Source: Mycoplasmatota bacterium (GTDB lineage Bacteria > Bacillota_I > Bacilli_A > MAG-NZ). Taken from it: a DNA stretch of 64,000 nucleotides. Location of the stretch: NCBI GenBank assembly GCA_018394315.1, contig CP074575.1:771501-835500 (forward strand). The letters are read 5' to 3'. The translations under genes and the position numbers were made by a program. Positions 27,590 through 38,232 of this stretch are shown here, one piece after another (the stretch's first letter is position 1; every line of letters begins with the position of its first letter). The notes under the pieces are model-generated. The model searched no databases and was not told the DNA's origin. It saw only the letters and a list, made by a program, of their open reading frames with translations.

Positions 27590-30500
27590 GTGAGTAAAAA
27601 ATACGAATACATTCAAGTTCAATTAGCATCACCAGCTGAAATAAGAGGATGGTCTTACGGAGAAGTTAAGAGTGGAGAGACTATTAACTACCGTACGAGC
27701 AAACCCGAAAGAGATGGACTATTCTGTGAAATAATTTTTGGTCCACAAAAAGACTATCAATGTGCTTGTAGTAAGTCTAAAAGACAGACTGATATAGGTA
27801 AAAGATGTGAAAAATGTGGAGTTGAAATTACTGAAAGTAAAGTGCGTCGTGAAAGAATGGGACATATTGAATTAGCTGCTCCTGTTATTCATGAATGGTA
27901 CTTTAAGAGTGGTAAACTTGCTACTTTATTAGAGATGAAAAAAGATGATTTAAGAAGAATTATCTATTTAGCTTCTTATATTGTGGTTCAACCTGGAGAT
28001 ACTGAATTAACTAAAGGTCAGATTTTATCTGAACAAGATCATGCAAAGTATTTAGCTGTGTATGGAGGAAGATTTAAAGCTTTGACAGGTGCTGAAGCTA
28101 TAGACAAATTACTTAGTGAAATAGATTTAGAAGAAGAAAGTCAGATTCTTAGAAGAAATTTAGAGATTTCTCCAAAACAAAAACGTGTTCACTACATAAA
28201 GCGTTTAGAGATAGTTGAATCTTTCTTGAACTCAGAAAATAAACCTGAGTGGATGGTATTACATGTATTACCTGTTTTACCACCAGACTTACGTCCATTA
28301 GTTCAATTAGATGGTGGTCGTTTCGCTACAACTGACTTAAATAAATTATATAAAAGAATAATTGACAGAAATAAGCGTCTTAGAAAGTTATATGCTCAAA
28401 ATGCACCTTATCTGATGATTAAAAATGAAAAACGTATGATTCAAGAAGCTGTTGATGCTTTGATTGACAACTCTAGTAAAAAGAATCGACGTGTTATGGA
28501 AAAAAATAGACCATTAAAGTCTTTATCAGAGTCACTTCAAGGTAAACAGGGTAGATTTAGACAAAATTTATTAGGTAAACGTGTTGACTATTCTGGTCGT
28601 TCAGTTATCGTTGTTGGACCGGATTTACAAATGCATCAGTGTGGTCTACCTAAGAAAATGGCTTTATCATTGTTTAGACCATTTGTTATTAGAGAAATGA
28701 TTGCGCGCGAGTTAGAACCGAATATGAGTACTAATAAGGCGAAGATTTTAATAGATAAAGAAGATCCATTAGTTTGGGGAGTATTAGAAGAAGTAATTAG
28801 AGAGCATCCTGTTTTGTTAAACCGCGCTCCAACGTTACATAGACTAGGTATCCAAGCATTTGAGCCTAAATTAGTAGAAGGAAAGGCTATTCGTTTACAC
28901 CCATTAGTAACTCCGGCATTTAATGCGGATTTCGATGGTGACCAAATGGCTGTACACGTTCCGCTAAGTGCAGAGGCTCAAGCAGAAGCAAGGTTATTAA
29001 TGTTAGCATCAAATAATATCTTAAACCCTAAGGACGGGAAACCAGTTGTTACCCCATCTCAAGATATGGTATTAGGAAACTTCTATTTAACAATTGAAAG
29101 AGCGGGAGAAATTGGTGAAGGTTCAGTATTTAAGGATATCGATGAGGTTGTATTAGCGTTTGAAAATGACAGAATTTCTTTACATTCTAGAATTGCGATA
29201 CCTGCTAAAATCTTCGTTGATGCGAAATTTACTGATGAACAGAGGGAAAAATATTTGATTACCACTTATGGTAAGTTAATTTTTAACGAAATTATTCCTA
29301 ATAAGTATTTCCCTAATCAATTTCCGTTTGTTAACGAACCTACTTATGAGAATTTAACAGCTAAGATTGATGATAAATTCTTTGTTGCAAAAGGGGAAAG
29401 TATTACTGAGAAAATAAAAAAAGCACCAGTTATTTCTGCATTTAAAAAAGGTTTCTTAGCTGATCTTATATCTCATGTACTAAAAATATGTCACACAACT
29501 GAAACCTCTAAGATGCTTGATAAGATGAAAGATTTAGGATTTAAATACTCAACACTTGCAGGTATTACAGTTGCATCAAGTGATGTAAAAGTAATAGAGT
29601 CTAAGGAAAAAGTTGTTGACAATGCTAATAATCTTGTTAAGAAGTACAACAAAGCTTTTGAACGTGGTTTACTAACTGATGAAGAACGTTATAAGAAAGT
29701 TATTAAACAATGGGATAAAGCTAAAGCATTACTAGAAAATGATATTAAAAAGGAAATGGCTGATAAAGCCGACGTAAATCACATATTCATGATGGCGCAT
29801 TCCGGCGCTCGTGGGAATGCATCGAACTTTACTCAGTTGGAAGGAATGCGTGGATTGATGGCGAATCCAGCAGGGAAAACAATTGAGTTACCAATTATAT
29901 CTGCCTTTATAGAGGGATTAACTATGAGTGAGTTCTTTATTTCTACTCATGGTGCGCGTAAAGGTTCTACGGATACTGCACTTAAGACAGCAGACTCAGG
30001 GTACTTAACTAGACGTTTAGTTGATGTGTCTCAGGAAGTAATTATTGTTGAAGAAGATTGTGGTACTGATAAAGGGGCGTTCGTTGAGGATGTTGTTAAT
30101 GACGATGGCACTCTAATTGAAGGATTAAGAGATAGAATTATTGGAAGATATGCGAGTAAAGACATATTTGACAAAAAGACGAAACAAATTATTGTTTCAA
30201 GAAATGAATATATTACAGAAGACTTAGCTGATGCAGTTATTGGTAGCGGATACAAGAAGGTTCCAATTAGAACTAACTTAAATTGTGATAGTAAAACTGG
30301 GTTATGTATTAAGTGTTATGGTAAAAACCTTGCGACAGGTGGAATTGTGGAAATTGGTGAAGCAGTTGGTACTATCGCTGCTCAATCAATTGGAGAGCCT
30401 GGTACTCAGTTAACTATGCGTACATTCCATACCGGTGGAGTTGCAGGTAGCGATATTACTCAAGGTTTACCAAGAATTGAGCAATTATTTGAAGCTAGAA

Positions 30501-31219
30501 AACCAAAGAACTCAGCTTTATTAGCCGAGAATTCGGGTGTTGTTAAAAGCATCGAACTAGGAGATAATAAGTACTATATTGTTATAGAAGGTAAATACGA
30601 AACTAAAGAACATAAAACTGATTCAGCATCTGTTAGGTTAGCTGTTGCAGTTGGTGATCAAGTTCATGTTGGTAGTAAATTAACTGAGGGTACAATTTCT
30701 CCTAAAGAACTTCTAAGAGCTACTAATGCGGTACAAGTTCAAGATTATATCCTTAAAGAAGTACAAAAAGTGTATCGTTCGCAAGGTGTTGAAATTCAAG
30801 ATAAACATATAGAAGTTATTATTGGACAGATGTTTAAAAATGTTTTAATAATAGAAGAGGGAGATACTAATTTACTTCCAGGTTCCATTATTTCTAAACA
30901 GAAGTATTATGAAGCTAATAAAGTTGCTTTCATGAATGGTAAAAAACCTGCAATTGCTAGAACTGAAGTACTTAGTATTACTAAATCAGCAGTTAATTCA
31001 GAATCATTCTTAAGTGCTGCGTCATTCCAGCAAACAACTAAAGTACTAACAGATGCAGTTATACAAGGTAAAAAAGACCATCTAAGAGGATTGAAAGAAA
31101 ATGTTATAATTGGTGGTTTAATTCCAGCAGGAACGGGTATCATATCAAATGTGGATATTGATTATGAAAAACCAGTAGAGGATGAAGTAGAATTCGAATC
31201 TGTTGAGAATTTTGACTAA
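27590..31219 (+). CDS. rpoC: RNA polymerase beta' subunit
   Basis: This subunit carries the active-site Mg2+ of RNA polymerase. The 1209 residues have the N-terminal zinc ribbon (CACSKSKRQ, then RCEKCGVEI), the catalytic [16 protein letters not shown], the second zinc site ([13 protein letters not shown]), the trigger loop area ([20 protein letters not shown]) and the usual short C-terminus. Translation starts at GTG 27590 after AAGGGGTG. The ORF ends shortly before the str operon promoter. The L7Ae-like gene that follows rpoC in Bacillus is missing. Confidence 0.98.
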   Translation: MSKKYEYIQVQLASPAEIRGWSYGEVKSGETINYRTSKPERDGLFCEIIFGPQKDYQCACSKSKRQTDIGKRCEKCGVEITESKVRRERMGHIELAAPVIHEWYFKSGKLATLLEMKKDDLRRIIYLASYIVVQPGDTELTKGQILSEQDHAKYLAVYGGRFKALTGAEAIDKLLSEIDLEEESQILRRNLEISPKQKRVHYIKRLEIVESFLNSENKPEWMVLHVLPVLPPDLRPLVQLDGGRFATTDLNKLYKRIIDRNKRLRKLYAQNAPYLMIKNEKRMIQEAVDALIDNSSKKNRRVMEKNRPLKSLSESLQGKQGRFRQNLLGKRVDYSGRSVIVVGPDLQMHQCGLPKKMALSLFRPFVIREMIARELEPNMSTNKAKILIDKEDPLVWGVLEEVIREHPVLLNRAPTLHRLGIQAFEPKLVEGKAIRLHPLVTPAFNADFDGDQMAVHVPLSAEAQAEARLLMLASNNILNPKDGKPVVTPSQDMVLGNFYLTIERAGEIGEGSVFKDIDEVVLAFENDRISLHSRIAIPAKIFVDAKFTDEQREKYLITTYGKLIFNEIIPNKYFPNQFPFVNEPTYENLTAKIDDKFFVAKGESITEKIKKAPVISAFKKGFLADLISHVLKICHTTETSKMLDKMKDLGFKYSTLAGITVASSDVKVIESKEKVVDNANNLVKKYNKAFERGLLTDEERYKKVIKQWDKAKALLENDIKKEMADKADVNHIFMMAHSGARGNASNFTQLEGMRGLMANPAGKTIELPIISAFIEGLTMSEFFISTHGARKGSTDTALKTADSGYLTRRLVDVSQEVIIVEEDCGTDKGAFVEDVVNDDGTLIEGLRDRIIGRYASKDIFDKKTKQIIVSRNEYITEDLADAVIGSGYKKVPIRTNLNCDSKTGLCIKCYGKNLATGGIVEIGEAVGTIAAQSIGEPGTQLTMRTFHTGGVAGSDITQGLPRIEQLFEARKPKNSALLAENSGVVKSIELGDNKYYIVIEGKYETKEHKTDSASVRLAVAVGDQVHVGSKLTEGTISPKELLRATNAVQVQDYILKEVQKVYRSQGVEIQDKHIEVIIGQMFKNVLIIEEGDTNLLPGSIISKQKYYEANKVAFMNGKKPAIARTEVLSITKSAVNSESFLSAASFQQTTKVLTDAVIQGKKDHLRGLKENVIIGGLIPAGTGIISNVDIDYEKPVEDEVEFESVENFD

Positions 31220-31233
31220 AAAACATAAAACAA

Positions 31234-31262
31234 TTGACATTATATAGTGTTGTCAGTATAAT
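31234..31262 (+). promoter_or_regulatory. Promoter of the str operon (rpsL-rpsG-fusA)
   Basis: TTGACA (31234-31239), 17 bases, TATAAT (31257-31262): a full consensus promoter 98 bases before rpsL. Confidence 0.9.
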
Positions 31263-31278
31263 GAATAAGGTTATAGTA

Positions 31279-31305
31279 TTAGGCCTTGCAAGGTGCAAGG
31301 TCTAA
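31279..31305 (+). promoter_or_regulatory. Leader hairpin upstream of rpsL
   Basis: TTAGGCCTTGCA (31279-31290) pairs with TGCAAGGTCTAA (31294-31305) with one G-T wobble, loop AGG. It starts about 10 bases into the predicted transcript and has no T run. A second small CCAC/GTGG stem follows at about 31324-31339, before the SD. It may be a ribosomal protein control element or a 5' stabiliser; I cannot assign it. Confidence 0.6.
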
Positions 31306-31359
31306 TAAAATTAAGTAAAATGAACCACCTGGAAATGTGGAAAGAGAGGAGGAACTGAA

Positions 31360-31770
31360 ATGCCTACTATTAATCAGTTAATTAAGAACGGGCGTACTAG
31401 TAAAACGACTAAATCAAAGTCTAGACATTTGAATGTTGGGTTTAATTCAATTCATAAGAAAGCTATCAAAACATTCTCACCTCAGAAACGTGGAGTATGT
31501 ACTCGTGTTTCTACTATGACACCGCGTAAACCAAACTCTGCTTTACGTAAATATGCCCGTGTAAGATTATCAAATGGACATGAAGTAACAGCTTATATCC
31601 CAGGAATTGGACATTCACTACAAGAACATAGTGTTGTTTTAATTCGCGGAGGTCGTGTAAAAGACTTAGCTGGTGTACGTTATCACATCGTTCGTGGTAC
31701 TCTAGATACTACTGGTGTTGAAGGACGTAAACAAGCACGTTCTAAATATGGGACTAGAAGACCTAAATAA
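31360..31770 (+). CDS. rpsL: 30S ribosomal protein S12
   Basis: It lies at the decoding centre and sets fidelity. The 136 residues have the longer Gram-positive N-terminus ([20 protein letters not shown]) and the invariant core [20 protein letters not shown] and [19 protein letters not shown]. Residue 56 is Arg (codon CGT at 31525-31527) in TPRKPNS where nearly all bacteria have Lys. Lys-to-Arg here is the classical streptomycin-resistance change (K42/43 in E. coli, K56 in Bacillus). The loop lysine in GGRVKDL is unchanged. AGAGGAGGAAC precedes ATG 31360. It heads the rpsL-rpsG-fusA operon. Confidence 0.98.
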   Translation: MPTINQLIKNGRTSKTTKSKSRHLNVGFNSIHKKAIKTFSPQKRGVCTRVSTMTPRKPNSALRKYARVRLSNGHEVTAYIPGIGHSLQEHSVVLIRGGRVKDLAGVRYHIVRGTLDTTGVEGRKQARSKYGTRRPK

Positions 31771-31788
31771 TGAAAGGAGGAGATTGGT

Positions 31789-32259
31789 ATGCCACGTAAA
31801 GGAAATGTACCTAAAAGAGATGTTTTACCAGATCCGATTTATAATTCAAAATTAGTATCGAGATTAATCAATAGCATTATGCTAGATGGTAAAAAAGGAA
31901 CTGCTCAGAATATTTTATATGGAGCGTTCGAGAGAATCGGAAAAGCAACTGATCGTAATCCTATCGAAGTTTTTAATGAGGCATTGGATAATATCATGCC
32001 TGTATTAGAAGTTCGTGCAAGAAGAGTTGGTGGATCTAACTACCAAGTACCTGTTGAAGTTAGACCTGTTAGAAGAACAACTTTAGGATTAAGATGGTTA
32101 ACACAGTATTCTCGTCAAAGACATGAGAAAACTATGGAAGAAAGATTAGCAAAAGAAATTATGGATGCAGCAAACGGAATTGGTTCAAGTGTTAAGAAAC
32201 GTGAAGATACACACAGAATGGCAGAGGCTAATAAAGCATTTGCACATTATCGTTGGTAA
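31789..32259 (+). CDS. rpsG: 30S ribosomal protein S7
   Basis: It initiates assembly of the 30S head and contacts E-site tRNA. The 156 residues show the family start [20 protein letters not shown] and the helix-rich core with [20 protein letters not shown]-type sequence, ending [15 protein letters not shown]. The SD is AAAGGAGGAG. In other bacteria S7 represses the str operon; no S7 site was identified between rpsL and rpsG, which are only 18 bases apart. Confidence 0.98.
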   Translation: MPRKGNVPKRDVLPDPIYNSKLVSRLINSIMLDGKKGTAQNILYGAFERIGKATDRNPIEVFNEALDNIMPVLEVRARRVGGSNYQVPVEVRPVRRTTLGLRWLTQYSRQRHEKTMEERLAKEIMDAANGIGSSVKKREDTHRMAEANKAFAHYRW

Positions 32260-32282
32260 TAATAGAAAAGGAGTAGTTTAAA

Positions 32283-34352
32283 ATGGCTCGTGAAATAAAT
32301 TTAGAAAATACACGAAATATTGGTATTATGGCTCATATTGATGCAGGAAAGACTACTGCAACAGAGCGTATATTATACCATACTGGGAAAATTCATAAAA
32401 TCGGTGAAACACATGATGGTGCTTCACAAATGGACTGGATGGCCCAGGAACAAGAACGCGGAATTACGATTACCTCAGCAGCTACTACGGCTCATTGGAA
32501 CGATCATCGTATCAATATCATTGATACTCCTGGACACGTAGATTTTACTGTAGAAGTAAGCCGTTCATTACGTGTATTAGATGGTGCTGTAGCCCTTTTA
32601 GATGCTCAAGCAGGGGTTGAACCTCAAACAGAAACCGTTTGGAGACAGGCTACAGAATATCTAGTACCAAGAATTTGCTTTGTAAATAAAATGGATAAGA
32701 TTGGTGCAGACTTCGAATACTCAGTCGATACAATTAAAAATAGGTTAGGTGCTAATGCAGTACCATTACAATGGCCAATTGGAGCAGAAGACAAATTTAC
32801 AGGAATTATTGACTTAATAGAAATGAAGGCTTATCAATATGACGGTCAATCTGATGAAAAAGCAGTTGAGATTCCTATCCCAGAAGATTTATTAGCAATG
32901 GCTGAAATAAAAAGAGATGAAATGATTGAAGCTATTGCAGAATATGATGAAGAACTGATGATGCTTTATTTGGAAGGTGAAGAAATTGACATTCCAAAGA
33001 TTAAAGAAGCAATACGATTAGGAACTTTATCAGTTAAAATGTTCCCAGTTTTATGTGGAACAGCATTCAAAAATAAAGGTGTTAAGTTGTTACTTGATGC
33101 TGTAATAGATTATTTACCATCACCTATTGATGTTCCGGACATCGAAGGGATTTTACCAAATGGTGATGCAGTAAAGAGAAAATCAAGTGACTATGAACCT
33201 TTCAGTGCATTAGCATTTAAGGTTATGACCGATCCATATGTTGGTAGGTTAACATTCTTTAGAGTTTATTCAGGATCATTAAAATCAGGATCTTACTTGT
33301 ATAACTCGAATAAAGGTAAAAAAGAAAGAATTGGACGTATTCTTCAAATGCATGCAAATGATCGTGTAGAAATCCAAGAGGTTTTTGCAGGTGATATTGC
33401 TGCTGCTGTAGGGCTTAAGAATACTACTACTGGAGATACATTGTGTTCTGAAAAATCTGAAATAATCCTAGAATCGATGGTATTCCCTGAACCTGTAATT
33501 AATGTAGCTATTGAGCCTGACACAAAAGCTGATCAAGATAAGATGGGTGTTGCTTTACAAAAACTTGCAGAGGAAGATCCAACATTTAGAACTTATACTA
33601 ATGAAGAAACTGGACAAACAATTATTGCTGGTATGGGTGAATTACACTTAGATATCATCGTTGATAGAATGAAACGTGAGTTTAAGGTATCTGCAAACGT
33701 TGGGGCTCCACAAGTAAGTTATAGAGAAACATTTACTCAATCAGCTGAAGTTGAAGGAAAATTTGTTCGACAATCAGGAGGACGTGGACAATATGGACAT
33801 GTCTGGATTAGATTTGAACCCAACAAAGATAAAGGATTCGAATATGTTGATGCTATTGTAGGTGGTGTAGTTCCTAGAGAATATATTCCTGCAGTAGGTA
33901 AAGGATTAGAAAGTTCATTAGATAACGGAATTTTAGCAGGTTATCCAATGATTGATATAAAAGCTACGTTATTTGATGGTTCTTACCATGATGTGGATTC
34001 AAATGAAATGGCATTTAAAGTAGCAGCAGGAATTGCTCTTAAAAATGCTTTAAGTAAATGTAAACCAATCTTACTCGAACCTATGATGAAAGTTGAAGTT
34101 ACAACACCTGATGATTATATAGGTGGCGTGATTGGTGATATAACATCAAGAAGAGGGCGTATTGAAGGACAAGAAGCGAGAGGGAATGCTCAGGTAGTAA
34201 CATCTTTTGTACCTTTAAGTGAAATGTTTGGGTATGCAACTTCATTGAGATCAAATACACAAGGACGAGGAAACTATGCAATGGTATTTAGTCATTACAT
34301 GGAGTGTCCAAAATCTATTTCTGAAGAGATAATTAAAAAAAGAAATGGGTAA
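32283..34352 (+). CDS. fusA: Elongation factor G
   Basis: This GTPase drives translocation and, with RRF, ribosome recycling. The 689 residues have all GTPase motifs (G1 [10 protein letters not shown]2 in [10 protein letters not shown]3 DTPGHVDF, G4 NKMDKIGAD) and domains II-V with normal length. Switch I and the domain IV loop show no obvious anomaly. The SD AAAAGGAG precedes ATG 32283. A separate promoter lies downstream, before tuf, so tuf can be made independently. Confidence 0.98.
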   Translation: MAREINLENTRNIGIMAHIDAGKTTATERILYHTGKIHKIGETHDGASQMDWMAQEQERGITITSAATTAHWNDHRINIIDTPGHVDFTVEVSRSLRVLDGAVALLDAQAGVEPQTETVWRQATEYLVPRICFVNKMDKIGADFEYSVDTIKNRLGANAVPLQWPIGAEDKFTGIIDLIEMKAYQYDGQSDEKAVEIPIPEDLLAMAEIKRDEMIEAIAEYDEELMMLYLEGEEIDIPKIKEAIRLGTLSVKMFPVLCGTAFKNKGVKLLLDAVIDYLPSPIDVPDIEGILPNGDAVKRKSSDYEPFSALAFKVMTDPYVGRLTFFRVYSGSLKSGSYLYNSNKGKKERIGRILQMHANDRVEIQEVFAGDIAAAVGLKNTTTGDTLCSEKSEIILESMVFPEPVINVAIEPDTKADQDKMGVALQKLAEEDPTFRTYTNEETGQTIIAGMGELHLDIIVDRMKREFKVSANVGAPQVSYRETFTQSAEVEGKFVRQSGGRGQYGHVWIRFEPNKDKGFEYVDAIVGGVVPREYIPAVGKGLESSLDNGILAGYPMIDIKATLFDGSYHDVDSNEMAFKVAAGIALKNALSKCKPILLEPMMKVEVTTPDDYIGGVIGDITSRRGRIEGQEARGNAQVVTSFVPLSEMFGYATSLRSNTQGRGNYAMVFSHYMECPKSISEEIIKKRNG

Positions 34353-34361
34353 AAATTCTAC

Positions 34362-34390
34362 TTGCAAATAAGTAAGTATTGAGATAAAAT
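34362..34390 (+). promoter_or_regulatory. Internal promoter for tuf
   Basis: TTGCAA (34362-34367), 17 bases, TAAAAT (34385-34390), in the 72-base gap between fusA and tuf. This would allow the high EF-Tu level. Confidence 0.7.
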
Positions 34391-34424
34391 AATGAAAAAA
34401 GGAAAAAATTAGGAGGATTTTAAA

Positions 34425-35609
34425 ATGGCTAAACAAAAATTTGATAGAAGTAAGCCACATGTTAATGTTGGTACTATTGGTCACGTTGACCATGGTAAAA
34501 CTACTTTAACTGCTGCTATCACTTTATATTTATCAAAAGTAACAGGAGCCGAAGTAAAAGCTTATGACGAAATAGATGGTGCTCCAGAAGAAAGAGAAAG
34601 AGGAATCACTATTAATACTGCTCATGTTGAGTATGAAACTGAATCTCGTCACTACGCACATGTAGACTGTCCAGGACATGCCGATTACGTTAAAAACATG
34701 ATCACTGGTGCTGCTCAAATGGATGGTGGAATCTTAGTAGTTTCTGCTGCTGATGGACCAATGCCTCAAACAAGAGAACATATCTTATTATCTCGCCAAG
34801 TTGGTGTGCCAAGATTAGTTGTTTTCTTAAATAAAACAGACCAAGTTGATGATGAAGAATTACTAGAATTAGTTGAAATGGAAATTCGTGAATTATTAAC
34901 TGAGTATGAGTTCCCAGGTGATGATATACCTGTAATCATGGGATCAGCTTTATTAGCATTAAATGGTAATCCAGAACATGAAGCTAAAATTGCTGAATTA
35001 ATGGCAGCAGTAGATGAGTATATCCCTACTCCAGAACGTGATGTTGATAAACCATTCATGTTACCTGTAGAAGATGTATTCAGTATCACTGGTCGTGGTA
35101 CAGTTGCTACTGGACGTGTTGAACGTGGACGTATTTCTGTTGGAGATCAATGTGAAATCGTTGGTATTAAAGAAACTCAAACAACTACTATTACAGGAGT
35201 TGAAATGTTCCGTAAATTATTAGATTATGCTGATGCTGGTGAAAATGTTGGTTGTTTATTACGTGGTACTAAGCGTGATGAAATCGAACGTGGTCAAGTT
35301 ATCGTTAAGCCTGGTTCAGTTAATCCACATAAAAAATTCAAAGCTCAAGTTTACGTATTAAGTAAAGAAGAGGGTGGGCGTCATACTCCATTCTTCTCTA
35401 ACTATAGACCTCAGTTCTATTTTAGAACTACTGACGTAACTGGTGTAATTGAATTACCTACTGGTGTAGAGATGGTTATGCCTGGCGACAATGTAGATAT
35501 GATTGTTAACTTAATCAACCCAATCGCAATCGAGCAAGGTACTAAGTTCTCTATCCGTGAAGGTGGACGTACTGTTGGTGCTGGTAACGTTTCAGAAATT
35601 ATAGAATAA
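34425..35609 (+). CDS. tuf: Elongation factor Tu
   Basis: This GTPase delivers aminoacyl-tRNA to the ribosome. The 394 residues have GHVDHGKTT, the [12 protein letters not shown] switch II region and NKTDQVDD, then the beta-barrel domains II and III ending in [23 protein letters not shown] precedes ATG 34425. Codon choice is biased to CGT, GGT and TTA as expected for a highly expressed gene. It ends the str cluster with a strong terminator. Confidence 0.99.
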   Translation: MAKQKFDRSKPHVNVGTIGHVDHGKTTLTAAITLYLSKVTGAEVKAYDEIDGAPEERERGITINTAHVEYETESRHYAHVDCPGHADYVKNMITGAAQMDGGILVVSAADGPMPQTREHILLSRQVGVPRLVVFLNKTDQVDDEELLELVEMEIRELLTEYEFPGDDIPVIMGSALLALNGNPEHEAKIAELMAAVDEYIPTPERDVDKPFMLPVEDVFSITGRGTVATGRVERGRISVGDQCEIVGIKETQTTTITGVEMFRKLLDYADAGENVGCLLRGTKRDEIERGQVIVKPGSVNPHKKFKAQVYVLSKEEGGRHTPFFSNYRPQFYFRTTDVTGVIELPTGVEMVMPGDNVDMIVNLINPIAIEQGTKFSIREGGRTVGAGNVSEIIE

Positions 35610-35624
35610 TATAGAAAAATTCAT

Positions 35625-35655
35625 AAAAGTTCCATAATTTATGGGACTTTTTTTG
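35625..35655 (+). terminator. Terminator after tuf
   Basis: AAAAGTTCCAT (35625-35635) pairs with ATGGGACTTTT (35641-35651), one G-T wobble, loop AATTT, followed by further T. Confidence 0.9.
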
Positions 35656-35671
35656 TTATACTATAAATAGG

Positions 35672-35677
35672 TATAAT
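35672..35677 (+). promoter_or_regulatory. Likely -10 of pncC-tatD-htrA
   Basis: TATAAT at 35672-35677 lies 18 bases before the pncC ATG; the -35 position falls in the T run of the tuf terminator and has no clear match. Confidence 0.4.
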
Positions 35678-35694
35678 TTTCAAGTGAGGTAGTT

Positions 35695-36150
35695 ATGGAA
35701 AATATTTTAGTAAAAAAAATGATTGAAGATGGACTAACAATTTCTACAGCTGAAAGTTGCACAGGTGGTATGCTTTCTTCATGTATAATAGATGTTCCTG
35801 GAGCATCCAATATCATCAGTGAAGCACATGTCACATATTCAAATGAAGCGAAAGTAAAATATTTGAATGTATCTATGGATACTCTTGATACTTATTCAGA
35901 ATATAGTGAAGAGTGTGCTAGAGAAATGGCAAAAGGTGTTAAAAATCTAGCTGAAACTGATATTGGAGTTTCCATTACCGGGGTAGCTGGGCCTGGCGGA
36001 GGAACGCCAAATAATCCTGTTGGTACTGTTTATATAGGTATATCTTATAAAGATACCGATGTATTAAAATTACAACTAAAAGGTAATAGAAGTTCAGTCC
36101 GTAAACAAGCAGTTGAAAAGACGATTGAGTTTATAATAGATAAAATATAG
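35695..36150 (+). CDS. pncC: Nicotinamide-nucleotide amidase (stand-alone CinA C-terminal domain)
   Basis: It deamidates NMN to nicotinate mononucleotide in pyridine nucleotide recycling. The 151-residue protein is only the CinA C-terminal domain, with the active-site region TAESCTGGMLSSCIIDVPGAS and the loop GVAGPGGGTPNNPVGTVYIG. No N-terminal molybdopterin-binding-like CinA domain is present, so it is the short PncC type. SD GTGAGGTAG. tatD follows 8 bases after the stop, probably in one transcript. Confidence 0.9.
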   Translation: MENILVKKMIEDGLTISTAESCTGGMLSSCIIDVPGASNIISEAHVTYSNEAKVKYLNVSMDTLDTYSEYSEECAREMAKGVKNLAETDIGVSITGVAGPGGGTPNNPVGTVYIGISYKDTDVLKLQLKGNRSSVRKQAVEKTIEFIIDKI

Positions 36151-36158
36151 GTGATAAA

Positions 36159-36929
36159 ATGATATTTAATACACACACGCACTTAAACGTAAAACAATTT
36201 AACGAAACATATGATCAAGTAATTAAGGATTCAATTCTTAAAGGTTTAACCAAAATATTAGTCGTTGGTTTTAATAAAGAGACAATAGAAAAGGCTATAA
36301 TGTTAGCTGAAAAGTACGAGGAAGTATATGCAACAGTAGGATGGCATCCAGTGGATGCAATATATGCTACAGAAGAATCATTTAAATTAATAGAAAAGTA
36401 TATAGAACATCCAAAGGTTTTAGCTGTTGGAGAATGTGGTCTAGATTATCATTGGGACACTTCACCAAAAGAAGTTCAAATGAAAGTCTTTAAGCGGCAA
36501 ATTGAATTGGCAATCAAATATAAAAAACCATTAATAGTTCATAGTAGGGACTCTATGAAAGATACTTATGAATTCTTACTAGAAGAAGGAGCAAGTGAAG
36601 TCGGTGGTATTATGCATTGTTATACTGGAAGTGTAGAAATGGTTAAGGATTTCATAGGTTTAAATTTTTTGATTTCCTTAGCTGGTCCAGTAACTTTTAA
36701 AAATGCAAAAACCCCAAAAGAAGTTGCTAGAATTGTTCCTTTAGATAAGTTATTAGTTGAAACTGATTGTCCTTATTTGGCTCCTGAACCTATTAGAGGA
36801 AAGCAAAATAAGGCATACTATGTTACGTATATTTTGGAGGAAATAGCCAAGATAAAAGAGATAGATTTAAATGAGTTAAAACGCATAACATATAATAATG
36901 CGATAAAATTATTTGGAATAGGTGAGTAA
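36159..36929 (+). CDS. tatD: TatD family metal-dependent DNase
   Basis: This TIM-barrel nuclease acts on DNA (3'-5' exonuclease in characterised members). The 256 residues carry the metal ligands in order: NTHTHL near the start, VGECGLDYHWD, LIVHSRDS, IMHCYTGS and ETDCPYLAPEP. The length is standard. ATG 36159 follows TAGGTGATAA. It ends one base before the protease gene start, indicating tight coupling. Confidence 0.93.
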   Translation: MIFNTHTHLNVKQFNETYDQVIKDSILKGLTKILVVGFNKETIEKAIMLAEKYEEVYATVGWHPVDAIYATEESFKLIEKYIEHPKVLAVGECGLDYHWDTSPKEVQMKVFKRQIELAIKYKKPLIVHSRDSMKDTYEFLLEEGASEVGGIMHCYTGSVEMVKDFIGLNFLISLAGPVTFKNAKTPKEVARIVPLDKLLVETDCPYLAPEPIRGKQNKAYYVTYILEEIAKIKEIDLNELKRITYNNAIKLFGIGE

Positions 36930-36930
36930 G

Positions 36931-38025
36931 ATGAAAAAATCATTAATTATATTAGTATTATTACTTTCTGGATGCACTGCTAGGGAATATAAGATTGATA
37001 CTACGGAAATTGAATCTGCGGTACAGGAATATTTAGATGAAAATTTAAAGGATATAGAAGCTGATGTTGATATTAATATTAACGAGCTAAACGATTTGAT
37101 GACTGGTTTAATCAAAGAGGTTGATAAAAGCGTAATTGGTGTAGTTAATTATAATGCAGTTGATCAACCCAATGGAACAGGATCTGGTGTAGTTTATAAG
37201 TGTGAGGATGATTATTACTATGCAATCACAAACCATCACGTTGTTGAAGCTTCAAGTAGACTTGAGGTATACTTTGTTGATAAAAGTTTTGTTGAAGCTG
37301 AATTAGTAGGTGTAGACTCAGATACAGATTTAGCAGTCATAAAATTTAAAAATGACTCTAATTTAGTTGAAACATCTAATTTTGGTGATGCTAAAGAACT
37401 GATTAGAGGACAATTAGTCATAGCTGTTGGTAGTCCTTCAGGATTTACTTACTTCAATTCAGCTACTATGGGAATTGTTTCAGGTATAGATAGATTTGTT
37501 GGTATTAAAGATACTGATGATGATGGAATTGATGATGTTTTTGTTAAGATGCTCCAACATGATGCAGCTATTAATCCAGGAAATAGTGGGGGACCGTTAT
37601 TTAATATGGAGGGTGAAATTGTCGGAATCAATTCATTAAAACTTGTAAGCGATCAAATTGAAGGTATGGGATTTAGTATACCAGTTGATATTACCCTAAG
37701 AGTTATTGAAGATTTAGAGGAATATGGTGAAGTAAAACGTGCTCGCCTAGGAGTATGGATTGGCGATGTTAGATTTTGGGAAGAAGCACCTGTAGATTTA
37801 GATAGAGGATGCTATGTCTCTGATATTGTGTTAGGTGGACCGGTAGACACAACTTCTGATTTAGAAATAGGTGATATAATAGTAGGATTTGAAGATCAGA
37901 ATATAGATGGATTATCGCAACTTAAAGATTTATTATTCCAATATCACCCGGGTGAAACAGTAAAAATAAGATACTATAGAGAAGGTGAATATTTCATTAC
38001 TACTGTTGTTTTAGGTGAAATGTAG
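36931..38025 (+). CDS. Lipid-anchored HtrA/DegP-like serine protease
   Basis: This is predicted to be an extracytoplasmic quality-control protease. The N-terminus is a lipoprotein signal peptide (KKSLIILVLLLSGCTA, lipobox LSGC). Most Bacillota HtrA proteins instead use a transmembrane anchor. After a short coil-like linker comes a trypsin fold with the complete catalytic triad: His103 (TNHHVVEAS), Asp133 (SDTDLAVIKF), Ser219 (NPGNSGGPLF). The His-Asp spacing equals that of DegP. One C-terminal PDZ domain follows (about 280-365; GDIIVGFEDQNIDGLSQL). I chose ATG 36931 after AGGTGAG; the frame upstream overlaps tatD. Confidence 0.9.
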   Translation: MKKSLIILVLLLSGCTAREYKIDTTEIESAVQEYLDENLKDIEADVDININELNDLMTGLIKEVDKSVIGVVNYNAVDQPNGTGSGVVYKCEDDYYYAITNHHVVEASSRLEVYFVDKSFVEAELVGVDSDTDLAVIKFKNDSNLVETSNFGDAKELIRGQLVIAVGSPSGFTYFNSATMGIVSGIDRFVGIKDTDDDGIDDVFVKMLQHDAAINPGNSGGPLFNMEGEIVGINSLKLVSDQIEGMGFSIPVDITLRVIEDLEEYGEVKRARLGVWIGDVRFWEEAPVDLDRGCYVSDIVLGGPVDTTSDLEIGDIIVGFEDQNIDGLSQLKDLLFQYHPGETVKIRYYREGEYFITTVVLGEM

Positions 38026-38145
38026 TCATTAAGCCCTATTACTATACTATAGGAATCATTAGAAAGTTATGGTAAGATAAGGATAAGGTTAATTAAGAAT
38101 TATGCTAATGGATTAAAAAATTAGTCAATTAGTTAATTGTATTTT

Positions 38146-38185
38146 TATAATTAATAGCGCTTCATGTGGGGAAAGAGAGCTATTA
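38146..38185 (+). promoter_or_regulatory. Putative -10 and inverted repeat before the E2-fold gene
   Basis: TATAAT (38146-38151) is followed directly by TAATAGC (38152-38158), which pairs with GCTATTA (38179-38185) over a 20-base loop. The repeat could be an operator at the transcription start or a 5' hairpin. The rest of the 207-base gap between the protease and this gene shows nothing else. Confidence 0.35.
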
Positions 38186-38232
38186 TACAATCATAAATAA
38201 TTATGAAGAAAGTGAAGTAGTAGAGGAGAAAT

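Noticed and set aside
32320-32541. Plus-strand 73-codon ORF in another frame within fusA
   Set aside because: It is an out-of-frame shadow of the EF-G GTPase domain, with no SD and no family resemblance.
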